The notes beneath the pieces are model-generated. The model was not told where the DNA came from. It ran no database searches and saw nothing but the letters and a program-made list of their open reading frames with translations. This document shows positions 17,395-26,400 of a DNA stretch of 37,980 nucleotides, one piece after another (within the stretch, counting starts at the first letter, position 1; each line of letters starts with the position of its first letter). This DNA comes from a bacterium (GTDB taxonomy: Bacteria > Verrucomicrobiota > Verrucomicrobiia > Limisphaerales > UBA8199), in assembly GCA_021784555.1 (NCBI GenBank), contig JAJYHY010000037.1, positions 1 through 37,980 on the forward strand, given 5' to 3'. Made by a program: the position numbers and the translations under genes.

Positions 17395-17465
17395 TTTACA
17401 AAATATTTGAACGCGAGCACGGCCCAACAACAAGGTCGTGGCGGAGGACTGCAATCTCGCCGGGA

Positions 17466-17616
17466 GTGATTGTTTATTGCGATACGAGCTGGCGCTGGCA
17501 CTTGGCCGCAGCGTGGTCCCTCTCGGCGGGGGCCTTTCTGACTTTCGATCAGCGCCAAGGAAAAATTGCCACGCTCATGGGGATGAGCCGCTGGCCCAGG
17601 CGCAGCCCCGGGCTTT
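17466..17616 (+). pseudogene. Internally deleted PIN-domain (VapC-like) toxin relic
   Basis: The reading begins VIVYCDTSW, the N-terminal PIN strand with its first catalytic Asp. It jumps at once to WHLAAAWSLSAGAFLTFDQRQGKIATLMGM, the family's C-terminal end (usually D.LH.AAA..LGA..FLTFD.RQ..LA). The central ~80 residues with the other acidic residues are gone without loss of frame. It is followed immediately by the 73-bp copy of the CBM48 gene's 3' end. No antitoxin is recognisable before it. Non-functional. Confidence 0.65.
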
Positions 17617-17689
17617 GGCTCAGCTTACCGGCATCATGGAGACGCGCTCCCCTTTGTCGTTGCGGGTGATGCCCTGGGCGCGAGGGTCG
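17617..17689. repeat. 73-bp direct repeat, distal copy of the CBM48 gene's 3' end
   Basis: Identical to 18273-18345 except one base. It reproduces the last ~23 codons, including the stop, of the minus-strand CBM48-like gene, in the same orientation. With its partner it brackets hicBA. Confidence 0.95.
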
Positions 17690-17792
17690 CGCTGGGCGCA
17701 AAGCAACTCGAAGCTCTCATTCGGCCTTGGCGGGGACTGCGTCCGTGGTATGGTTACACACAAGCGACACGCTATTGGCCTTATTCGCCTGT

Positions 17793-18044
17793 ATGTTAAT
17801 CGATTATATCCAGCACGCATTGCGCCATGCGAAGTACGAACTCATGGAAAACGGCCGCTACTATGGACACATCCCGGAATGTCCAGGAACATGGGGTGAC
17901 GGAGAGACTCTCGAGCAATGCCGCGACGAGTTGCAGAGCGTGCTCGAGGATTGGCTAATGATCGCTTTCCGCTTTGGAGATCGACTCCCCGTCATTGACG
18001 GCATCGACCTGAACCCCCAGGCGTCCTATGCCAAGGCCGATTAG
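17793..18044 (+). CDS. hicB: HicB-family antitoxin, short form
   Basis: 83 residues from ATG 17793: a partial RNase H-like fold with YELMENGRYYGHIPECPGTW, GETLEQCRDELQSVLEDWL and a C-terminal RLPVIDG. This matches short HicB antitoxins that neutralise HicA mRNA interferases; no DNA-binding helix-turn-helix or ribbon-helix-helix tail is present. The frame is open to 17727, but that part translates upstream sequence. Its 3' end overlaps hicA by 17 bp, in the less usual order antitoxin first. The whole module lies between two copies of the CBM48 gene's 3' end. Confidence 0.85.
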   Translation: MLIDYIQHALRHAKYELMENGRYYGHIPECPGTWGDGETLEQCRDELQSVLEDWLMIAFRFGDRLPVIDGIDLNPQASYAKAD

Positions 18045-18240
18045 CCACCGGGAGATGATTCGGCGCCTCCGATTGCTCGGCTGGGAGGGTCCCTTCCCTG
18101 GCAAGCGGCATCCAGTCATGCGGCAAGGAGTTCGCAAGCTTCCGATTCCCAATCCGCACGGCCGTGATATTGACTGGTCGCTGGTCAAACGGCTGCTCGA
18201 CCAATTTGGCATCGATCCCGACCAATGGGAGCGCCTGTAG
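18028..18240 (+). CDS. hicA: HicA-family mRNA interferase toxin
   Basis: 70 residues, double-stranded-RNA-binding-like fold: ISHREMIRRLRLLGWEGPF, then PGKRHPVM with His28 in the place of the catalytic His of the family's GSHxxM motif, then LPIPNPHGRDIDWSLVKRLL and a helical end. HicA cleaves mRNA and is held inactive by HicB. The start at 18028 lies inside the end of hicB. Length is normal and all key elements are present, so the pair is probably active. Confidence 0.85.
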   Translation: MPRPISHREMIRRLRLLGWEGPFPGKRHPVMRQGVRKLPIPNPHGRDIDWSLVKRLLDQFGIDPDQWERL

Positions 18241-18272
18241 TCCGACGGCTGGGAAAGACGGCGGGATTCCCC

Positions 18273-18345
18273 GGCTCAGCTTACCGGCATCATGGAGACG
18301 CGCTCGCCTTTGTCGTTGCGGGTGATGCCCTGGGCGCGAGGGTCG
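18273..18345. repeat. 73-bp direct repeat, resident copy (3' end of the CBM48 gene)
   Basis: Covers the intact gene's last codons and stop. One mismatch to 17617-17689. Repeat-to-repeat distance is 656 bp, holding hicBA and its upstream region. Confidence 0.95.
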
Positions 18346-18560
18346 AGGGTCAGCGCCCCATCGACCAGGAAGGCATAGCGATGATGGCCATGGGGCAACT
18401 CCAGGGTGAGCATCCAGGCCCGGTCCGGCATCCGCTTCATCGGATGCGCCGCCGCCTTCCATTGATTGAAGTCGCCGACCAGCGCCACCGCCTGCGCCTG
18501 GGGCGCGTTGCACACAAAATTCACCGGCCGCAACGTCCTTTTTGGAGCAAAGGAATGCAT
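18276..18560 (-). CDS. CBM48/AMPK-type glycogen-binding domain protein
   Basis: 94 residues from ATG 18560. Single domain of the isoamylase N-terminal/AMPK-beta type: VNFVCNAPQAQAVALVGDFNQW (VGDFNQW is the hallmark), HPMKRMPDRAWMLTLELPHGHH, YAFLVDGALTLDP and a tail ARGITRNDKGERVS-like. Such stand-alone proteins are thought to bind alpha-glucans or regulate their metabolism (family knowledge); no enzyme domain is attached. A longer frame to 18647 exists but its extra residues are Arg/Pro-rich and not family-like. The final 73 bp are copied 656 bp away, with hicBA in between. Confidence 0.8.
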   Translation of the reverse strand: MHSFAPKRTLRPVNFVCNAPQAQAVALVGDFNQWKAAAHPMKRMPDRAWMLTLELPHGHHRYAFLVDGALTLDPRAQGITRNDKGERVSMMPVS

Positions 18561-18886
18561 CGGATCACTCGGAACGGCGGAACCAGCGCCGGGCGGAAAG
18601 CGGTCCGGTTGGCGGCTTCGTACGCTCCATGCCTGGCGAAAGCTCAAGCATCAACATTATTCACCTTAGCGTGATCTGGTCAAAATGGCGACCGGAATTT
18701 GCGGGGGACGGGACCACGAAATGCGCGAAATACGCGAAAAAAAGGACTCTAGTGCCCAATGCTCAATGAGACTGCAGCTTCGTACGCGGAAAAAAACGGT
18801 CCGAGGCCCTGCCTCACGGGGCTACCAGTCCATCGCTCCATCACCCCGCTACTCCACCACTCCATCACCCACCATCCACCAATCCC
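18561..18886. other. Intergenic region with low-complexity strings
   Basis: About 325 bp between two minus-strand genes. It holds CGCGAAATACGCGAAAAAAA-type sequence, a GTGCCCAATGCTCAATG string related to the heptamer array at 1775, and a run of CCATCA/CCACTCC repeats at about 18830-18890. I see no gene and no clear promoter. Confidence 0.5.
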
Positions 18887-21514
18887 TCATCCAGCATCCG
18901 TTGCCGCACGGCTCCCCCAAGCGACCGCCGCCGCCTGCCCCAGCGCGATGCCCCCGTCATTGGGCGGAACGCGCTGGTGCCAATAGGGACGAAACCCGGC
19001 TTCGGCCAGTCGATGAACGGCGCGCCCGGTCAGGTAACGGTTCTGAAAGCAGCCGCCCGAAAGGACGATGCGCTCCTGGCCAACCCGCCGGGCCACAGCG
19101 ACGATGGCTTCGGCCAGTGCATTGTGAAAGCGGACGGAGATTCGCCCAAGGGCAAGCCCGGCTTTGAGGTCGGTTAGGACTTCCTGGACCAGCGGTGACC
19201 AATCAAGGACGATGCGAGGCGGCCGCGAGGCAGGGCTGGCAGCCGCCTGCACGCCGCAGCTTCGTTGCGGTTCGGAGGGCGCGGATGGAGCGCCGGAGCT
19301 CGCCTCCGCGAAGCCGCGCGCGCGCGGGTTGCCCTGTCTGGCTTCCTCACAAAGCCGGATTTTGTAGGCCTCAGAACTCTCGAAACCCTCCAGGGCGAAT
19401 TCAAGTTCCATCGCCGCCTGGCCCTCAAACCGAACGGTTTGGCGCAGATCGGCCAGGGACCCAACGGCGTCGAAGAGCCGTCCGGCGCTGGAGGTCAGGG
19501 GCGAGTTGAGTCCGCGCCAGAGCATCGTCTTGAGCCCGGATAACTCCGCGGTCGAGCATGCGCGCAACGGCGCCAACTCGCTCATTTCGAAGACCGCTTC
19601 CCCGAAGATCTCATACAAGACTCCGAGGGCCGTCCGGCGCGGCTCGCGCACGGCTTTGTCTCCACCCGGCAGCCGGAACTGGCGGAGAGAGGCCACTCGC
19701 TCGCACGCGCTTTCCTGGATGAGGAGGAACTCCCCGCCCCAAATCGTTCCATCCAATCCGTAGCCCGTGCCATCCCAGGAGACGCCTAAGACCGGCGGCG
19801 CCAGCCGGTTCTCCACCATACAGGACAACACGTGCGCAACGTGATGCTGCACCGTGACGCACGACGGAGACGCTTCACGGGAGTGATAAAAACCGTCGGG
19901 CGCCGGGGTCAGTCCCGCGCCTTTTCCCGCCACTTCCCTTCCTTCACCGCGGAAAAAGTAAGGACTGACCCCGCGCCCGCGGGCATACCGGCTGGAGAGA
20001 TAATCCGGGTGCGCATCGGCGGCAACGACCGTCGGCCGCGCCTCATACAGCCTTTCAAAATCGCTAATCACACGCCGGAAGGCCTCATAAGCCTGGTCAG
20101 TCTCCAGGTCGCCGATGTGCTGGCTGATAAAGACCTGAGAACCGACAGTCAGGGCGATGGTATTCTTGAGGTGCGCGCCAACCGCCAAAATACAGTTCTG
20201 GGCCGATCCGCCTCCATGATTCTGTCTGTCCCGCGGGCTGACACGAGAGGTTGCGTCCAGCGTAACCGGCAGCGGGGCATAACCGCGTGCCCGGCGCAAG
20301 ACCAGCTCGCGTCCCATCATAACGCGGACAATGGAATCATCCACGTGCCGAACGATGGGCCGGTCATGCACGAGGAACAGGTCCGCTGTGCCTCCCAGCC
20401 GCGCCACGGCCTCGTATGCGTCAATGCAAATCGGCTCGTCACTCAGGTTCCCGCTGGTGGCCACGATGGGGAATTGCAGCAATGCCAGCAGCAGATGGTG
20501 CAAGGGGGTGTAGGGCAGCATCACACCGAGGTTGGGATTCCTGGGGGCCACGGCCTCGGCAATCGGCGCTGGGCCGCCCCGCGATCTCAGACGCCGCAGC
20601 AGGACGATGGGCGATTCGGGCGACCGTAGCAACCGCTCTTCTAGCGGAGAAATCTCGCAAAGTGCCTTCGTGGAGGCAATCGTTGGGCACATCAAGGCGA
20701 ACGGTTTCTCTTCGCGGTGCTTCAACTCGCGCAGGCGGGCGACCGCCTCCCCCTCATGCGCCGCCACCACCAGGTGAAATCCTCCCAATCCCTTGACCGC
20801 CACGATCCGGCCCGAGCGGAGGGCATCGGCGGCCGCGGAGAGGGCCTCGCTGTCCCCGCAAACGAGGCGTTCGCCTTTTTTCCCCCACAGCTCCAGGTGT
20901 GGCCCGCACAACGGACAGGCGTTGGGCTGGGCGTGAAACCGGCGGTTGAGCGGGTCGTGGTACTCGGCTCCGCATTGCGGGCATTGGACGAACCGCTTCA
21001 TTGAGGTGTTGGCGCGGTCGTAGGGCAGGCTCTGAATGATGCTGAAGCGCGGGCCGCAGTTGGTGCAGTTGGTGAAAGGATAGAAGTAGCGCCGGTTGCC
21101 GGGATCAAACACCTCGCGCAGACAATCCGGGCAGGTGGCAATATCGGGCAGGACCAGAGCGGTCTTGCTGCCGCCGGTGGCGCTCCGTCGAATCTCGAAG
21201 CCCTCAAATCCCAAGGGGTCCAACCAGGAGGACTCCAGGCTCTGAATAAAACTGCGCGGCGGGCGTTCCGGTTCGATTCTCAGCAGGAATCGTTCGAGGT
21301 GCTCCGCCGCTCCCTCGACCTCAATGGATACCCCTTGCGCCGAGTTCTCCACCCAGCCGCGCAGGGCCATCTCATGCGCCAGACGGTAAATAAACGGACG
21401 AAACCCCACGCCTTGAACCGCTCCGCGAATGGTGATTCGCAGGCGGTTGAGTTTGCCGGTGTTGGCCACTGCCCCTTCCGTTTTCACTGCCTTGAGTCTC
21501 GCCTTAGCACTCAC
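18887..21514 (-). CDS. hypF: HypF carbamoyltransferase with two in-frame insertions
   Basis: 875 residues from GTG 21514. HypF makes the carbamoyl/thiocarboxamide precursor of the CN ligands in [NiFe]-hydrogenase maturation. Domains: acylphosphatase (about 25-112, VQGVGFRPFIYRLA), two zinc fingers (CPDC...CTNCGPRF and CPQC...CPLC), a YrdC/Sua5-like domain (about 235-430, IVAVKGLGGFHLV and KHREEKPFALMC), and a Kae1-like domain with HHVAHVLS, SWDGTGYGLDGTIWGGEF and LSGGCFQNRYL. Two segments are foreign to the family. Residues ~512-539 (GVSPYFFRGEGREVAG...) are the 80-bp palindromic element. Residues ~724-766 are a low-complexity stretch. Neither breaks the frame nor hits a named motif. No other hyp or hydrogenase gene is in the window. 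Confidence 0.9.
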   Translation of the reverse strand: MSAKARLKAVKTEGAVANTGKLNRLRITIRGAVQGVGFRPFIYRLAHEMALRGWVENSAQGVSIEVEGAAEHLERFLLRIEPERPPRSFIQSLESSWLDPLGFEGFEIRRSATGGSKTALVLPDIATCPDCLREVFDPGNRRYFYPFTNCTNCGPRFSIIQSLPYDRANTSMKRFVQCPQCGAEYHDPLNRRFHAQPNACPLCGPHLELWGKKGERLVCGDSEALSAAADALRSGRIVAVKGLGGFHLVVAAHEGEAVARLRELKHREEKPFALMCPTIASTKALCEISPLEERLLRSPESPIVLLRRLRSRGGPAPIAEAVAPRNPNLGVMLPYTPLHHLLLALLQFPIVATSGNLSDEPICIDAYEAVARLGGTADLFLVHDRPIVRHVDDSIVRVMMGRELVLRRARGYAPLPVTLDATSRVSPRDRQNHGGGSAQNCILAVGAHLKNTIALTVGSQVFISQHIGDLETDQAYEAFRRVISDFERLYEARPTVVAADAHPDYLSSRYARGRGVSPYFFRGEGREVAGKGAGLTPAPDGFYHSREASPSCVTVQHHVAHVLSCMVENRLAPPVLGVSWDGTGYGLDGTIWGGEFLLIQESACERVASLRQFRLPGGDKAVREPRRTALGVLYEIFGEAVFEMSELAPLRACSTAELSGLKTMLWRGLNSPLTSSAGRLFDAVGSLADLRQTVRFEGQAAMELEFALEGFESSEAYKIRLCEEARQGNPRARGFAEASSGAPSAPSEPQRSCGVQAAASPASRPPRIVLDWSPLVQEVLTDLKAGLALGRISVRFHNALAEAIVAVARRVGQERIVLSGGCFQNRYLTGRAVHRLAEAGFRPYWHQRVPPNDGGIALGQAAAVAWGSRAATDAG
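19899..19977. repeat. 80-bp palindromic element, copy 3, inside hypF
   Basis: Same orientation as copy 2: left end GGCGCCGGGGTCAGTCC, right end AGGACTGACCCCGCGCC, core CGCCACTTCCCTTCC and GCGGAAAAAGT. It sits in the hypF coding region between the SSRYAR and SPSCVTVQHHVAHV segments and is translated in frame on the minus strand. Confidence 0.9.
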
Positions 21515-21567
21515 GGAAACTGCAGACTGATGGCAAACCGAGAGCCATTATGGCACCGAAAGAATCG

Positions 21568-21795
21568 TCAAAGCGGTCGTTGCTGCTTGTTGGGGCGGAC
21601 CTTCAGGCCAGAGATGAGCAGCGACGGCAGGATGTATTCCGTTTCGTCATCCGTCCAGACGCTGACGCGCCCGCCAGCAGGGGAAACGTGAGCGTGATGG
21701 CGGGTCGGCACGTCGTACTCGCGCCCATCGGCTGTATAGACTACAAACGGCAGGAATTGTTCCGCGGCGAGCCTCTCTCGAATGTCCTTCGTCAT
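21568..21795 (-). CDS. Small conserved protein of unknown function
   Basis: 75 residues from ATG 21793-21795: RERLAAEQFLPFVVYTADGREYDVP, a HHAHVSPAGGRVSVW segment and a final beta-strand region (YILPSLLISGLKV). It belongs to the same family as the protein at 26818-27024: both have R..L....F..F.V...DG......H....P.G....V..D......I.....I..L. I recall many such ~70-residue proteins in this phylum but know no function. It lies 53 bp upstream of hypF on the same strand. Confidence 0.65.
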   Translation of the reverse strand: MTKDIRERLAAEQFLPFVVYTADGREYDVPTRHHAHVSPAGGRVSVWTDDETEYILPSLLISGLKVRPNKQQRPL

Positions 21796-22053
21796 TGCTA
21801 AAATCTATCAGCAACGTTCCACAGGCGCAACACTAGCCGCCGGGCTGCCGGGCGCTTATGGGGACATGTGTGTTATGGGGCCATGCTCGTGTGAAGGTCC
21901 GGTTCGGGCTGATTTTGCCGGCATCGCTGATGGCAGCATGGCAGACCATCACGATCAATCGGCAGCGATCGGCGAGTCTTTCTTGCCGGGCGTGCTTCCA
22001 GACTGGCGAGCGGGCATTGTTGCCGCCGCCGCTGCTGTCGGCCAGAATCATCT

Positions 22054-22647
22054 TCAACGGCGCGGAATCCTGAAGGGTATTTTAACCGTTTTGTGCAGGA
22101 AACCGAAGAGGGATTTTTTCTTCCGCTTCTCGCCCCCGAGGCGTTCGCAGCGATGGCTGCACAGGGGGCAGAGCAGGAGCGCCTTGCCTCCGCGGCGGCG
22201 CAACCGGTGCAGACATTCTTCGCACATCAGCTCCCGGCAGTTGGTGCATTGATGCGTCGCCAATGCTTGCGGATGGCGGGGGCAGATGATCGCGCCATTT
22301 TCCAGCACCACCGGCGGGGCCGGACGCGGCAAATCGAATTGGGGAATGGCCACGCTCACCTCAGTCTGCTCGGCATAAAGCCTGACGTCCCCGAGTTGGA
22401 GGACCTGGCCCGAGAGGAGCTTCGCGTCTCGAACCCGCCGCCCGTTGACGAAGGTCCCGTTCGTAGAACCGCAATCATGAACGAGTACGCCCTCGCCGGT
22501 GACGGTCAACTCGCAATGTCTGGCCGAAATGGTCGGGTGTTGAAGCTGGAAATCGTTCTGAGGGCTGCGACCGATACGGTTCACTCCCAGCCTGAGTTCG
22601 ATGACCTCTTCGGCCAAATCCTCTGATGTGATGAGCAATCTGGGCAT
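22054..22647 (-). CDS. FHA domain protein with B-box-type zinc finger
   Basis: 197 residues from ATG 22647, preceded by AGGA at a proper distance. Residues 1-95 form a forkhead-associated domain with the phosphothreonine-binding signature: GRSPQNDF, STxxH-like ISARHCEL and HDCGSTNGTFVNGRRV. After a proline-rich linker, residues ~120-167 hold a cysteine/histidine cluster (CPRHPQALATHQCTNC, MCEECL, CPLCSHRC), like B-box zinc fingers found at the N-terminus of some bacterial membrane proteins. The basic tail (GEKRKKKSLFGFLHK) may touch membrane or nucleic acid. Probably reads Ser/Thr phosphorylation; no kinase is in the window. The frame to 22758 overlaps the opposite promoter and is not used. 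Confidence 0.8.
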   Translation of the reverse strand: MPRLLITSEDLAEEVIELRLGVNRIGRSPQNDFQLQHPTISARHCELTVTGEGVLVHDCGSTNGTFVNGRRVRDAKLLSGQVLQLGDVRLYAEQTEVSVAIPQFDLPRPAPPVVLENGAIICPRHPQALATHQCTNCRELMCEECLHRLRRRGGKALLLCPLCSHRCERLGGEKRKKKSLFGFLHKTVKIPFRIPRR

Positions 22648-22727
22648 TGGTTCCTGGCTCCTGCCGACTATCAACCCATAGCTGGGTTGCGGCGAAATGT
22701 CGATACAAAAAGAGGACGATAGATAGC

Positions 22728-22757
22728 TTGACAGCTTGCCATCATTACGGTTACACA
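22728..22757 (+). promoter_or_regulatory. Sigma-70-like promoter for the 22767 gene
   Basis: TTGACA (22728-22733), an 18-bp spacer, then TACACA (22752-22757), just 9 bp before ATG 22767. Transcripts would be almost leaderless. Confidence 0.5.
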
Positions 22758-22766
22758 TTGTGAGGT

Positions 22767-23054
22767 ATGAGCAAAGAGGACGAAGTCATGCAGTTTCTAA
22801 GCGAGCGAGTATTCGATCCGGTGTTGCGGTCACCGGACGCTTCCGACTCCATCAAGCAGGGAGTTCGACTCACTATGATACGGATGCGCCGCCTAAACGC
22901 AGTAGGTATGATTAAATATTATTGGTCGGCAATCGCTGGCACTGAGCGCAGTCCTGGATTCGCCGCGAAAATGCGCGCGGAAGGGTTCACTCGTTTCGAG
23001 GAGGTCATTGATGACTTTCGCGCTCGATTCACCGACGAGTGGATCAGCTCATAG
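22767..23054 (+). CDS. Small conserved protein of unknown function
   Basis: 95 residues, no signal peptide or membrane segment, mostly helical: EDEVMQFLSERVFDPVL, IKQGVRLTMIRMRRL, GMIKYYWSAIAGTER and FTRFEEVIDDFRARF. Its composition and good codon character, with a promoter directly upstream, support a real gene. It diverges from the FHA gene. I do not recognise the family's function. Confidence 0.6.
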   Translation: MSKEDEVMQFLSERVFDPVLRSPDASDSIKQGVRLTMIRMRRLNAVGMIKYYWSAIAGTERSPGFAAKMRAEGFTRFEEVIDDFRARFTDEWISS

Positions 23055-23416
23055 TCTCTGGTTCATTAATAGTCTCAACGGCCGCCTGGTCCCCCCAAGG
23101 CCGCTAAGGCCCCAGCGCGTCGGAGCCCGCAAACTCAAACAATGCTCAAAGTCCCGGCGGCAACCACCAATCCTCCCGGCATTTATTTGTAACCTTTCAG
23201 GTCAAGCTGCCAGGCGCACGCGATAGGAGCGCGGATGCCCTCGCCCGCGACTGCGGCTTTCTGAGGACGCGGACGAGGGCGTCCGCGCTCCTATCACGAC
23301 CTGAGCAGTCACATTTGTTTTCACGACTCCCTCGCCACCGCCCCCCCGCCCGAAAATTCGCCAAACCACCTGAAAGGGACCTTCCCAGAAGCGCCCTGAG
23401 CCGGTAGTCTCGCTCA
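23055..23416. other. Intergenic region with a palindrome
   Basis: About 360 bp without a credible gene. It contains the palindrome at 23222-23295 and a C-rich stretch near 23340. CCTTTCAGGT (23194-23203) is mirrored by ACCTGAAAGG (23370-23379), perhaps by chance. No clear promoter for the rhamnosidase was found. Confidence 0.5.
23222..23295. repeat. REP-like palindrome, GATAGGAGCGCGGA family
   Basis: 22-bp arms (23222-23243 and 23274-23295) are inverted with one mismatch, with a 30-bp loop. The arm GATAGGAGCGCGGA...CCCTCG is typical of dispersed GGAGCGCGGAC palindromes I associate with this phylum. It differs from the 80-bp family. Confidence 0.85.
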
Positions 23417-26400
23417 ATGACAAATCTCCGTGGTGTTCGTTCGGATTGCCTCGCGGGCCTGATTGCGGGCGCCTGCCTCTGCCTGGCCGCCAGCCATGTC
23501 TCAGCAGCCGATGCAGCCGTTTCCAAGAGCGCATTGCAGCCCGACCCGCAGGGCTGGCTCAATATTATGCCTCCGCCGAGCCTCAAAGGCTGGTATCGCG
23601 TGCCGGTGCCGCCGACCGGCAAACTGGGGCGACAGCAATGGCACGTGAACGCCCAAGACGACGTGCTTATTTGTGACGGGGATGGAGGCCACGATATGCT
23701 CCTGTTTGACAAGATTGTCGGCAACGCCATCTTCCATTTCGAGTTCCGCTACACCCGGATCGAAGGCAAGACCGGCTACAACAGCGGAGCCTACATTCGC
23801 AATTCAAAGGACGGCGCCATCTGGCACCAGGCCCAGTTCGGCGACGCCAAAGATGGATACCTCTTTGGCGAGACCCTTGCGCCAGACGGCAAGAAAAAGT
23901 TCTTCACGCTCAAGAAGGAGGTTAAGGACATGCGCGTCAAGCCCGCCGGCCAATGGAACACGATGGAGCTGACCGCCCGAGGCAAGACCCTGACCCTGTG
24001 GGTGAATGGCGCCGTGACTTGCCGTTTCACCCAATGCGGCCTGCCCGAGGGCCGGGTGGGTCTGGAAGCCGAGCACTACCGCATCGAGTTCCGAAACCTC
24101 CGACTCAAGCTGCTGGACAAGTCCTCGATTGGTCCGATGCACTTGCGTTGCGAGTACCTCAAAAACCCGCTCGGCATTGACGCGGTCCATCCTCGGCTGA
24201 GCTGGATTCTGGAAGCTGAGCCAGGCGGTCCTCGCGGCCAGCGCCAGACCGCCTATCAGATCCTGGTCGCCAGTTCCCGGCGCGGCCTGCGGGCCGACAA
24301 TGGGGACTTGTGGGATACGGGCCGCGTCAACTCGGGTCGCTCCATTCAGATTCCGTACCGGGGCCAACCGTTGAGCTCGGAACAGCAATGCTATTGGAAG
24401 GTGCGGGTCTGGGATGGCAACGGCAAGCCCTCCGCCTGGAGCGCACCGGCACGGTGGAGCATGGGCCTGCTCGAGCCCTCCGATTGGCACGCCCAATGGA
24501 TTGGCCTCGAGGAAAAACCGGGCCGCATTGCGGCGGCGGAAGGCCGGCGTTTGCCGGCCCGCTATCTTCGGCGCGAATTTGAAGTCGAGAAACACCTGCG
24601 GCGCGCGACCGTCTATATGTCCGGTCTGTGCCTTTCGGAACTTTATCTTAACGGGCAAAAAGTGGGGAATTGCGTATTGTCCCCAGCGCTGAGTGACTAC
24701 ACGAAGCGTTGCTACTATGTTAGCTACGACGTGACGCGGGCACTGAACCGAGGCCGCAACGCCGTAGGGGTTATCCTGGGCAACGGACGCTTTTACGCGC
24801 CAAGGACGAAGATTCCCACGGGCACGGTTTCCTACGGGTTTCCAAAGCTGCTCTTCCAGATGAACTTGGAATACTCAGACGGCTCGACCGAAAGGGTCGT
24901 TAGCGATGGAGGTTGGAAGCTGAGCACCGACGGCCCGATCCGCGCCAACAACGAATATGATGGCGAGGAATACGACGCGCGCCAGGAGATGGACGGCTGG
25001 AGCAAGCCCGGCTTTGGCGATTCGGACTGGCAGCGGGCGCAGGTGGTAGCGGCTCCAGGCGGTGTGCTTGCCGCCCAGATGATTGAGCCGATTCGCGTCA
25101 CGCAGACGCTGAGGCCAATGGCCATGACCGAGCCGAAGCCTGGCGTCTATGTGTTCGATATGGGCCAGAACATGGTTGGGTGGTGCCGGCTGAAAGTGTC
25201 GGGACGGCGCGGCACGGTGGTTTCGATGCGCCACGCCGAGACGCTCAAACCTGACGGGATGCTCTATGTGGCCAACCTGCGTTCGGCCAAGGTCACGGAT
25301 ACTTATATTCTCAAAGGCCAGGGCACGGAGATCTATGAGCCGCGCTTCACCTACCACGGGTTTCGTTATGTCGAGGTCACGGGCTACCCAGGTAAACCGG
25401 ACCTTTCTGACATCGAAGGCCGCGTCGTGGGCGACGACCTCCGGAGCGCCGGCACTTTCACCTGCTCCAATCCGTTGGTGAACCGCATTTACAATAACAT
25501 CCGCTGGGGTGTGCGCGGCAATTACCGGAGCATCCCAACCGATTGCCCGCAAAGAGACGAGCGCCAAGGCTGGCTCGGTGATCGCTCCGCCGAGTCGCGC
25601 GGGGAAACTTACCTGTTCAATACGGCGGCCCTCTACAGCAAGTGGCTCCAGGATATGGCCGACGCCCAAAAGCCCAGCGGCAGCGTGCCCGACGTCTGCC
25701 CCGCCTATTGGCCGATTTACTCAGACAATGTGACCTGGCCCAGCAGCACGGTCATTATTCCCGATGCCATCCGCGACCAATACGCCGACCGGAGGATTAT
25801 CCGGGAGCATTACGACAGCGCCAAAAAATGGATCGAGTACATGAGCCGGTTCATCGAGGATGGCATCATCTCCCGCGATTCCTACGGCGACTGGTGTGTT
25901 CCGCCCAGGGACCCGAAGCTCATCCATTCTCGGGACCCGAAACGTCAGACCAACAAGGCCCTGCTTGCCACCGCTTATTTCTATTATGACCTTGACTTGA
26001 TGGCTCAATACGCCGCCCAGCTCGATAAGCCTGAGGATGCCCAACGCTTTTCCCACTTGGCCGAAACATTGAAGGCCGCCTTCAATAAGAAGTTCCTCAA
26101 CACTCAGGCCGGCCAATACGACAACGGCTCACAAACCTCATGCGTGCTGCCGCTGGCCTTTGGTCTCGTGCCACCGGATGATCGGGCGCGGATCTTCGAG
26201 CACTTGATCGAAAAGATTACAAACGAGACCCACGGTCACATCGGCACCGGCTTGATCGGCGGCCAATGGCTGATGCGGGTGTTGACGGATAACGGACGGC
26301 CCGACCTGGCATGGACGATTCTCACGCAGAAGACGTATCCAAGTTGGGGATACATGGTGGAGAACGGGGCGACTACCATCTGGGAGCTTTGGAATGGCAA

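Noticed and set aside
18830-18890. CCATCA repeats as a tandem regulatory array
   Set aside because: Irregular low-complexity sequence; no consistent period and no link to a start codon.
21796-22053. Frames in the gap between the small protein and the FHA gene (for example minus 21833-22057)
   Set aside because: No start context, no recognisable domain, mixed composition; nothing else supported there.
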